Below, piece by piece: positions 25,902 to 27,500 of a stretch of DNA of 27,500 nt. Each line of letters begins with the position of its first letter. The stretch's first letter is position 1. Both the position numbers and the translations under genes were made by a program. Source of the DNA: Chrysomallon squamiferum (Eukaryota; Mollusca; Gastropoda; Neomphalida; Peltospiridae); assembly GCA_012295275.1 (NCBI GenBank), contig CM022672.1:35478232-35505731 (forward strand), written 5' to 3'. The notes beneath the pieces are model-generated. The model ran no database searches and was not told where the DNA came from. It was given only the letters and a program-made list of their open reading frames with translations.

Positions 25902-26330
25902 ACACAGAACATACATACACATATATATACACACACACACATATATTTATATTTATATACACATATGGTGTAGCAAAAATAATGCCCTTTCTTTATGTAC
26001 TTTTACTGAATTAAGAAATATATTTATATATAAAACATATTATTTCAGATATATATATATGTTGCAAGAAAAATGTTCAAGCTGATATACACACACACTC
26101 ACTGAAGACCCTTGTTACTATTATTATTACTATTATTACTACTACTACTGCTATAGAACAATAAAAGCAGTTATGATGATGATGATGATAAGAAGAAGAA
26201 GAAGAAAAAGAAGAAGAAACTTTACCTTAGATGTATCATATCCATCTTTACATATTAACTTGCTTTTGTCGTTGGATGCAAAGTCAGCAACAGCCACATA
26301 GTTTTTGTCAGGACACGACGGTACACACAC
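5281..26330 (-). CDS. SLC44A2-like: Choline transporter-like protein (SLC44/CTL family), 18 exons visible, 5' end outside the window
   Basis: SLC44 proteins are multi-pass membrane transporters for choline and related amines (SLC44A2 in the plasma membrane and mitochondria). The spliced reading frame joins, from high to low coordinate, 26226-26330, 23614-23674, 22883-23024, 20023-20106, 14998-15110, 14070-14186, 13049-13148, 11941-12033, 11353-11485, 10693-10745, 9828-10004, 9127-9255, 8801-8870, 8125-8198, 7162-7232, 6180-6268, 5727-5811 and 5281-5390. The sum is 1806 nt, divisible by three, with one stop at the end. Family hallmarks recognised from memory include [57 protein letters not shown] and [13 protein letters not shown]. 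Five N-glycosylation sequons fall in the loops expected to be extracellular. About 100-120 N-terminal residues, including the first helix, are missing beyond 27500. Exon boundaries come from GT/AG, phase and remembered homology, not from transcripts. The subfamily (A2, A4 or A5) is uncertain. Confidence 0.93.
5567..5690. repeat. (TAA)n / (TAG)n triplet microsatellite in intron 17
   Basis: Some 40 imperfect triplets, ending about 37 bases from the exon 17 donor. On the sense strand these are TTA/CTA, so readthrough would give a leucine or tyrosine run. Confidence 0.95.
5727..5811 (-). CDS. SLC44A2-like: SLC44-like exon 17 (last membrane helix)
   Basis: 85 nt, phase 0 in and one base out. It reads [20 protein letters not shown] then VDTIFLCF, matching human [27 protein letters not shown]. 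The acceptor is AAATTGTAG and the donor GTAAGT. A TAG/TAA triplet array lies about 35 bases inside the following intron. Confidence 0.95.
5812..6179 (-). other. Intron 16
   Basis: It contains short imperfect repeats ATCACAATCTACAATT / ATCACAATCTGCAATAC near 5804-5860, the first spanning the exon 17 acceptor. The rest is AT-rich and unremarkable. Confidence 0.7.
6180..6268 (-). CDS. SLC44A2-like: SLC44-like exon 16
   Basis: 89 nt. It reads [20 protein letters not shown] then [10 protein letters not shown], matching human GILAFFFFTHRIRI and PPLNYYWVPIL. The short linker between the two hydrophobic stretches is of the expected length. The acceptor is AATTTCAG and the donor GTAAGT. Confidence 0.95.
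6832..6862 (-). other. tRNA T-arm-like fragment (possible SINE remnant)
   Basis: On the minus strand ACAGG-TTCAAAT-CTTGT forms a 5-bp stem with a 7-nt TTCAAAT loop, and contains a B-box-like GGTTCAAATC. No A box or acceptor stem was found, so it is not a tRNA gene. It may be a remnant of a tRNA-derived SINE or chance. Confidence 0.3.
6865..6945. repeat. About 25-bp tandem repeat, three units
   Basis: Units contain CAGTCATTAGTGA followed by CATCATATCA or close variants. The array lies in intron 15. Confidence 0.85.
7000..7068. repeat. 15-bp tandem repeat, about 4.5 units
   Basis: The unit is TTAGTCACTTCACAT with T/A variants, in intron 15. It translates to a short HFVTS-like run that is a repeat artefact. 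Confidence 0.92.
7162..7232 (-). CDS. SLC44A2-like: SLC44-like exon 15 (helix, DKITDF motif)
   Basis: 71 nt. It reads [20 protein letters not shown] then GLL, matching human VAVLDKVTDFLFLLGKLLIVG. The acceptor is ATTTCAG and the donor GTAAGT. The segment contributes a membrane helix of the C-terminal half. Confidence 0.96.
7270..7345. repeat. (GATA)n / (GACA)n microsatellite
   Basis: Imperfect ATAGATAG, ACAGACA and AGGTAGGTA units inside intron 14. Confidence 0.9.
7411..7550. repeat. (ATT)n / (CAT)n imperfect microsatellite
   Basis: ATTATTGTTGTT, then TCATCATCATTATT and a long ATT run with a GCTGCTGTT interruption. Confidence 0.9.
7611..8124 (-). repeat. 20/40-bp minisatellite abutting the exon 14 donor
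   Basis: On the plus strand, alternating units CAGAAAGTGAGATGAGATCA and CAGAAAGTGAGATATAAACA give a 40-bp dimer near the exon. Further from it (7611-7850) the units degenerate to AGTGTGAGATA-type sequence. The array ends at the exon: similarity to the unit starts about three bases inside the donor. Confidence 0.93.
8125..8198 (-). CDS. SLC44A2-like: SLC44-like exon 14
   Basis: 74 nt. It reads [20 protein letters not shown] then RNIV, matching human IYGTNFCTSARNAFFLLMRNI. The acceptor is GTTTTCAG. The donor GTTGTG is weak at +3 to +6; phase and homology (NIV-R-V) leave little alternative. The 20/40-bp minisatellite of the next intron begins about three bases after the junction. Confidence 0.93.
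8236..8556. repeat. Tandem repeat of about 50-80 bp with A-runs, five units
   Basis: The core TACTACATCTATAGG occurs near 8242, 8297, 8348, 8427 and 8506. It is followed by TTACATCTATTAGTGATATA and a variable A-run. The unit looks like a short element with poly(A) that multiplied in tandem inside intron 13. Confidence 0.9.
8615..8680. repeat. Imperfect TG-rich tract
   Basis: GTGTGT interrupted by CTGG, TTTATGGG and TTTCTG in intron 13. Confidence 0.8.
8801..8870 (-). CDS. SLC44A2-like: SLC44-like exon 13 (cytosolic Cys-rich linker)
   Basis: 70 nt, one base in and phase 0 out. It reads [20 protein letters not shown] and YIM, matching human [23 protein letters not shown]. The acceptor is CTTTTGAAG and the donor GTACGA. 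Its cysteine cluster is a family feature. Confidence 0.96.
9127..9255 (-). CDS. SLC44A2-like: SLC44-like exon 12 (helix, RVILEYLD motif)
   Basis: 129 nt. It reads [20 protein letters not shown] and [20 protein letters not shown] before FLLK. This is nearly collinear with human RYHTGSLAFGALILAIVQ to KAAENKFAK. The acceptor is ATTTCAG and the donor GTACGA. The segment is among the best conserved in the family, so the identification is secure. Confidence 0.97.
9256..9827 (-). other. Intron 11 with (CA)n
   Basis: It contains an imperfect 120-bp duplication (units beginning near 9263 and 9357, sharing the ATATGGATGAATGAC / ACATGGGTGAGTGAC motif). It also has a (CA)n at 9587-9628 and AAATAAAT patches around 9700-9735. 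Confidence 0.75.
9828..10004 (-). CDS. SLC44A2-like: SLC44-like exon 11 (core helix, GAFASYYW motif)
   Basis: 177 nt, the longest exon. It reads [20 protein letters not shown], then [19 protein letters not shown] and [20 protein letters not shown][13 protein letters not shown] is the most diagnostic SLC44 signature. The acceptor is CTGTTACAG and the donor GTAGGT. The first 34 nt recur in every unit of the adjacent 58-bp tandem array. Confidence 0.97.
9971..10405 (-). repeat. 58-bp minisatellite containing the exon 11 splice acceptor
   Basis: Units start near 9972, 10030, 10088, 10146, 10204, 10262, 10320 and 10378 (about 7.5 copies, almost identical). On the minus strand each unit is 34 nt identical to the 5' end of exon 11, preceded by a 24-nt intron segment ending CTGTTACAG. 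The first unit overlaps the real exon (up to 10004). Since 58 is not a multiple of three, upstream acceptors would shift the frame. Confidence 0.97.
10406..10692 (-). other. Remainder of intron 10
   Basis: AT-rich, with a short (TA)n near 10495. No other feature was seen. Confidence 0.6.
10693..10745 (-). CDS. SLC44A2-like: SLC44-like exon 10 (extracellular loop)
   Basis: 53 nt, phase 0 in and two bases out. It reads [17 protein letters not shown] and aligns with the human C-Q-F-A-F-Y-G-G-E segment just before the sixth helix. It carries an N-D-T sequon and one cysteine. The acceptor is TGTTTCAG and the donor GTAAGT. Confidence 0.88.
10790..11050. repeat. Imperfect CA / ATAC-rich tract in intron 9
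   Basis: Degenerate ACACAT, ATACAT and CACACAAA sequence. Open frames across it are cysteine/valine or histidine/threonine repeat translations. Confidence 0.8.
11051..11350 (-). repeat. Interspersed tandem units with a CA core next to the exon 9 donor
   Basis: Four copies of a 35-40 bp unit (plus strand: ACAGATATATTTGATTTGGT, then AAATGGTGAAAAGAC) lie near 11060, 11110, 11244 and 11310, separated by CA-rich DNA (11165-11230). The donor-proximal GACTAACATCAG (11346-11357) is echoed as GAACTAACATCAAC near 11287, so the duplication has copied the exon 9 junction. Confidence 0.85.
11353..11485 (-). CDS. SLC44A2-like: SLC44-like exon 9 (extracellular loop, glycosylation sites)
   Basis: 133 nt. 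It continues [11 protein letters not shown], then N-N-I-T and N-G-T sequons, and ends FQQVPCSTD. The P-C corresponds to the disulfide-bearing P-C of the human loop. The acceptor ACACAAAG has a weak pyrimidine tract. Two donors keep phase 0: GTTAGT (chosen) and GTTCCT, 15 bases earlier, which would remove VPCSTD. Both ends are therefore less certain than for most exons. Confidence 0.75.
11580..11915 (-). repeat. TG-rich low complexity with a 119-bp duplication (intron 8)
   Basis: A segment starting GTGTGTCTATATG at 11622 recurs at 11741, giving a 119-bp period over about two units inside a longer TG / TTTG / TCTG tract. It ends about 25 bases from the exon 8 donor. Long open frames through it, on either strand, reflect the simple repeat. 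Confidence 0.92.
11941..12033 (-). CDS. SLC44A2-like: SLC44-like exon 8 (membrane helix)
   Basis: 93 nt. It reads [20 protein letters not shown], then [11 protein letters not shown], matching human SRAVGYVMCSLLYPL to YWAST. The acceptor is TTTTTTCAG. Two donors are possible: GTATCT at 11940, and GTAAAC eight bases further into the intron (11932). I chose the first because it joins in frame to exon 9 as [13 protein letters not shown], the expected SLC44 sequence, while the second would need a poorer exon-9 start. Confidence 0.82.
12034..12526 (-). other. Distal part of intron 7 with CA tracts
   Basis: CA/TA-rich patches at 12110-12180 and a (CA)n with CAGACA at about 12395-12455. No coding signal. 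Confidence 0.75.
12527..13027 (-). repeat. TGTTG / TGTG tandem array (intron 7)
   Basis: It begins with three copies of a GTGTATATTTATATAAATGT unit (about 24-28 bp), then 400 bp of GTGTT and GT units in irregular order. It ends 22 bases from the exon 7 donor. The array contains no stop in any plus-strand frame, which explains the long cysteine/valine frames there; they are not genes. Confidence 0.97.
13049..13148 (-). CDS. SLC44A2-like: SLC44-like exon 7 (membrane helix and conserved IALIKE motif)
   Basis: 100 nt. It encodes a hydrophobic run [18 protein letters not shown] followed by [15 protein letters not shown], equivalent to the human RKRILIAIALIKEASR. The acceptor is TTATTTCAG and the donor GTAGAC. 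Only about 20 intron bases separate the donor from the TGTTG/TGTG low-complexity array at 12527-13027. Confidence 0.95.
13149..14069 (-). other. Intron 6
   Basis: It holds a (CATA)n at 13436-13475, a (TG)n at 13507-13545, a second TG/TA tract to 13670, and an ATT/TTG patch near 13780-13820. 13915-14030 is richer in GC (CAGCTCGTCACAGTCTCACA) but has no acceptor/donor pair and no SLC44 homology. Confidence 0.75.
14070..14186 (-). CDS. SLC44A2-like: SLC44-like exon 6 (loop and start of next helix)
   Basis: 117 nt. It begins [19 protein letters not shown] and ends KAKLFLGLG. Position and length match the human segment YGIFHCYMEYSRL to the helix preceding KRILIAIALIKEASR. The acceptor is TTTTGCCAG and the donor GTAAGT. 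The acidic N-D-D-D-E loop is specific to this sequence as far as I can recall. Confidence 0.9.
14431..14960 (-). repeat. CA / CAGACA low-complexity array (intron 5)
   Basis: About 530 bp of CACACA and CAGACACA units with occasional CG. It ends close to GCTAGCTAG and about 37 bases from the exon 5 donor. Open frames through it on both strands are simple-repeat products. Confidence 0.97.
14998..15110 (-). CDS. SLC44A2-like: SLC44-like exon 5 (two membrane helices)
   Basis: 113 nt. Joined to exon 4 it reads [17 protein letters not shown], then [29 protein letters not shown] corresponds to the human RFLAGIMVWV motif between helices 2 and 3. The acceptor is CTGTTTCAG and the donor GTAAGT. The first 36 nt of this exon plus 14 nt of preceding intron form the unit of the large 46/50-bp minisatellite, which abuts the exon at 15111. 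Confidence 0.95.
15111..17962 (-). repeat. 46/50-bp minisatellite built from the exon 5 acceptor, about 60 copies
   Basis: The 50-bp form is, on the minus strand, the last 14 nt of intron 4 (TCTAACTGTTTCAG) followed by a near copy of the first 36 nt of exon 5. The 46-bp form lacks a four-base TTAG (plus strand). The array touches the exon at 15111. Variants include ATTCTG/ATCCTG, CACACA/CATATA/CAGACA and TTAGAC/TCAGAC. All short proteins read from it are fragments of the exon 5 start in shifting frames. Confidence 0.98.
17963..18518 (-). other. Unique AT-rich part of intron 4
   Basis: Includes ATT/TTA triplet patches at 18350-18430. No gene, exon or RNA was recognised. Confidence 0.6.
18519..18745. 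repeat. TG and TA microsatellites
   Basis: (TG)n, then a (TA)n at about 18538-18580, then interrupted TGTGTGAGTG to 18745. Confidence 0.93.
18791..19495. repeat. 25-bp minisatellite, about 28 copies
   Basis: The unit contains GCTATGATCAAGTTTAACAG and ends TTGAT or TTGTT. The A/T alternative alternates in clusters. One divergent double unit at about 19128-19165 has a TTTTTG and a CTAAACATC variant. The array lies in intron 4, far from both exons. Confidence 0.98.
19496..20022 (-). other. End of intron 4 toward exon 4 donor
   Basis: Contains (TA)n near 19681-19698 and 19825-19847, (GGAT)n at 19698-19716, GAGAGA at 19740-19765, and a TATG/TACG tract. No coding signal before exon 4. Confidence 0.75.
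20023..20106 (-). CDS. SLC44A2-like: SLC44-like exon 4 (end of loop 1, start of a membrane helix)
   Basis: 84 nt. It reads [20 protein letters not shown] and continues VATWWMML into the next exon. This aligns with the human segment ending FEDYTVSWYWI, just before the second membrane helix. The acceptor is TTGAACAG. Two overlapping donors exist; GTAAGT at 20022-20017 gives the phase required by exon 5. Confidence 0.92.
20107..20608 (-). other. Part of intron 3 upstream of exon 4 acceptor
   Basis: AT-rich, with a run of about 18 T near 20320-20337. No features were recognised. Confidence 0.6.
20609..20883. repeat. (CATA)n microsatellite with GCATAGATA interruptions
   Basis: About 68 four-base units. 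The left half carries regularly placed ATGCATAGAT variants and the right half is pure. Long open frames on both strands are repeat products. Confidence 0.98.
20884..21318. other. Non-repetitive island in intron 3
   Basis: 20885-21120 is less AT-biased. One minus frame gives a hydrophobic segment [16 protein letters not shown], but there is no matching acceptor/donor pair and the exon 3 to 4 junction is already complete without it. It may be an old transposable element; I cannot identify it. Confidence 0.4.
21319..21409. repeat. (AAT)n microsatellite
   Basis: About 30 triplets with ACAATAACAATAGC interruptions. Confidence 0.97.
21462..21702. repeat. Imperfect (GAAT)n microsatellite
   Basis: AATGAATGAATAAATG-type units with frequent substitutions. 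Its frames give F-I-H-S repeat peptides of no coding significance. Confidence 0.95.
21703..21990. other. GC-richer non-repetitive island in intron 3
   Basis: It stands out from its surroundings in base composition. The minus frame contains [18 protein letters not shown], continuing as an open frame into the GAAT repeat. It has no SLC44 homology that I recognise and would disrupt the exon 3-4 join. A mobile-element fragment is possible. Confidence 0.35.
22072..22880 (-). repeat. 26/23-bp minisatellite reaching the exon 3 donor
   Basis: About 32 units. The 26-bp form is GACTTTGGTGTTGTGAAGAT plus GTTTAA, and the 23-bp form is GATGTTGTTGTGAAGATGTT plus TAA, or a GACGG variant. The unit closest to the exon (GAAGATGTTTT) runs directly into the donor: the minus strand reads GTAAAACATCTTCACAACAC from the first intron base. 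Confidence 0.97.
22883..23024 (-). CDS. SLC44A2-like: SLC44-like exon 3 (extracellular loop 1, glycosylation sites)
   Basis: 142 nt. It begins [15 protein letters not shown]-x-P matches the human RRCFP motif. Two sequons, N-E-T and N-G-T, fit an extracellular loop. It ends DALDTAR plus the first two bases of the next codon. The acceptor is TTTTCAG and the donor GTAAAA. A TAAG microsatellite starts about 15 bases upstream of the acceptor, and the 26/23-bp minisatellite starts at the donor. Confidence 0.92.
23039..23334 (-). repeat. (TAAG)n / (TAAA)n microsatellite beside the exon 3 acceptor
   Basis: Some 65 four-base units on the plus strand, starting about 15 bases from exon 3. It closes with (AGCT)n, (GCTA)n and GATA at 23310-23334. 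The sense strand is TTAC/TTAT, so the array supplies a pyrimidine-rich sequence upstream of the acceptor. Confidence 0.96.
23335..23613 (-). other. Rest of intron 2
   Basis: AT-rich and non-repetitive; nothing recognised. Confidence 0.6.
23614..23674 (-). CDS. SLC44A2-like: SLC44-like exon 2 (extracellular loop 1)
   Basis: 61 nt, entering in phase 0 and leaving one base. It reads [20 protein letters not shown], then G/V across the junction. The D-C-x-A portion aligns with the human loop-1 segment around DGDCPA. The acceptor TTTTCAG is the first of a long series of near-identical acceptors, because the 33-bp minisatellite begins at the very next base (23675). The donor is GTGAGA. The exon frame stays open upstream through the array to about 24290, so the true 3' splice site could lie further upstream. 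Confidence 0.85.
23675..25299 (-). repeat. 33-bp minisatellite abutting and in frame with exon 2, about 49 units
   Basis: The plus-strand unit includes CTGGAAATCAAACACAAACA and CTTCAAACACAGA (33 bp), with ACATTTC/ACACTTC and TGAAAA/TGGAAA variants. Three units near 23819, 24411 and 24627 are 21 bp. The minus strand reads [11 protein letters not shown] per unit, running stop-free into exon 2 from about 24290. Each unit ends in TTTTCAG or TTTCCAG, an acceptor-like sequence. The array is also open in other frames, because 33 and 21 are multiples of three and the unit lacks those stops. Confidence 0.97.
25300..26112 (-). other. Distal intron 1 with TG and CA microsatellites
   Basis: Contains (TG)n at 25629-25658 and 25865-25899, a CA/TA tract at 25900-25965, and otherwise AT-rich sequence. 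A 152-codon open frame spanning 25627-26085 is anchored in the TG tracts and matches no family I know. Confidence 0.7.
26113..26220 (-). repeat. Triplet microsatellites next to the exon 1 donor
   Basis: (ATT/ACT)n at 26115-26152, (GAT)n at 26177-26190, then (AAG)n to 26219. The last base is about six bases from the exon 1 donor. Confidence 0.93.
26226..26330 (-). CDS. SLC44A2-like: SLC44-like exon 1 of those visible (extracellular loop 1)
   Basis: 105 nt, phase 0 at both ends, residues 1-35 of the visible protein. It reads [17 protein letters not shown] and ends GYDTSK. The VC-V-x-x-CP pattern matches the SLC44 loop-1 motif (human VCVxxCP). The acceptor is a pyrimidine-rich tract ending ACAG before GTGTGT, and the donor is GTAAAG. 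Its cysteines probably form loop disulfides. Upstream exons are not visible in this window. Confidence 0.88.
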
Positions 26331-26669
26331 CTGTACAGACAGAAAGACAGACAGTGCTTACAAATCTGTCAACTCCAAGAAAACAAGAAAATCTCTAACC
26401 ATTTTTACTGAACCTATTATTTTTACTGTATAGATATATATCAAAACTCTTGTTACATTATAACCCTTGTCATATATTTAAAAAAAGATTGATCAAAATT
26501 CAGATATTTATAAGATTCATTAATATTTATTGCAATATTTTTTTACATTAAAACTAGTAAAGTATTGATCATAATAACAGAAAATAACTAATTCTAATAC
26601 TAGTTATTAATTTAAGTAATAATTATATTTACAATTTCCTATCTATTCTGGGTATAGAAAGATATCATT
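26331..26669 (-). other. Upstream intron sequence
   Basis: AT-rich. No further SLC44 exon was recognised, and no candidate first-helix sequence. Confidence 0.55.
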
Positions 26670-27500
26670 ACAACTACTACAGCTACTACTATCACTGCAT
26701 ATTACTACTACAACTACAGCTGCATCTACTTCTGCAGCATCATAATACTGCTATGGCTGTTTCCACTAATACTATTTCTACAGCTACTACAACTACTACA
26801 GCTACTACAAAAACTAATTTTACTGAAGTTACTACACTATTACTTCTATCACTACTGTATCTACTATTTCTACAGCTACTACAAATACTAATTTTACTGA
26901 AGTTACTACACTATTACTTCTATCACTACTGTATCTACTATTTCTACAGCTACTACAAATACTAATTTTACTGAAGTTACTACACTATTACTTCTATCAC
27001 TACTGTATCTACTATTTCTCTTACTATTAATAGTACTGTGACAGATACTAATACTGTTTCTACTACAACTACCATAAGAAAATGTATACTACTAATACTA
27101 CTATTAGTTCTATTACTACTGCTACTGAAAACTATTACTATAACTACTATTATCAGTATAGGTATACTATTACTACCACTACTACTATTACTACTACTAC
27201 TACTACTACTCCTATTACTACTATAACTACTATTATCAGTATAGGTATACTACTACTACTACTATTACTACTACTATTACTACTACTACTCCTATTACTA
27301 CTATAACTACTATTATCAGTATAGGTATACTATTACTACTACTACTACTATTACTACTAGTACTACTACTACTATTACTACTATAACTACTATTATCAGT
27401 ATAGGTATACTACTACTACCACTACTACTATTACTACTAGTACTACTACTACTACTATTACTACTAGTACTACTACTACTACTATTACTACTACTTACTA
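26670..27500. repeat. CTA/TTA triplet array with higher-order units
   Basis: Imperfect triplets throughout. Three 74-bp units share TTTTACTGAAGTTACTACAC near 26818, 26892 and 26966. Further right, a block with TATTATCAGTATAGGTATAC recurs near 27148, 27231, 27313 and 27394 (period about 80-83 bp). Leucine, threonine or tyrosine-rich frames through it are repeat translations. Confidence 0.95.

Noticed and set aside
25627-26085. 152-codon plus-strand frame
   Set aside because: Its start and middle are TG repeats, with no recognised domain. It lies antisense within intron 1.

Overview
This is a eukaryotic, very AT-rich window, probably from an invertebrate. A mollusc is a guess from overall texture, not a demonstrated assignment. 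It holds one recognisable gene on the minus strand, split into many short exons by introns packed with tandem repeats. There are no bacterial operons, rRNA, complete tRNA or CRISPR arrays. I see no second protein-coding gene on either strand.

The gene is a member of the SLC44 / choline transporter-like (CTL) family, closest in my reading to the SLC44A2/4/5 branch. I assembled 18 exons by eye, transcribed from about 26330 down to the stop codon at 5283-5281. All 17 introns are GT-AG, every junction is phase-compatible, and the exons sum to 1806 nt (601 codons plus stop) with no internal stop. From memory, human SLC44A2 has about 706 residues. The piece seen starts inside the large first extracellular loop, so the N-terminal exons (cytosolic start and first membrane helix) lie beyond position 27500. 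The order along the protein is: extracellular loop 1 (exons 1-3), membrane segments (exons 4-8), a glycosylation-rich extracellular loop (exons 9-10), then the strongly conserved C-terminal half (exons 11-18).

Layout by coordinate: 1-5280 is intergenic or 3' UTR, with a dispersed repeat in about three copies and simple repeats. 5281-13148 holds exons 18 to 7 with short introns. 13149-20106 holds exons 6, 5 and 4, a 2.85-kb minisatellite (46/50-bp unit) and a 25-bp minisatellite. 20107-23674 holds exons 3 and 2, CATA, AAT and GAAT microsatellites and a 26/23-bp minisatellite. 23675-26330 holds a 33-bp minisatellite and exon 1. 26331-27500 is intron or upstream sequence dominated by CTA/TTA triplets.

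The most striking observation is that several minisatellites are not random intronic repeats: their units are made from the splice junctions of the exons they touch. The 46/50-bp array repeats the last intron bases plus the first 36 nt of exon 5. The 58-bp array repeats the acceptor plus the first 34 nt of exon 11. The 33-bp array repeats an acceptor plus an exon-2-like start, and runs in the same open frame as exon 2. Arrays also begin at, or within a few bases of, the donors of exons 3 and 14. The gene therefore presents its splicing machinery with dozens of copies of authentic-looking 3' splice sites.
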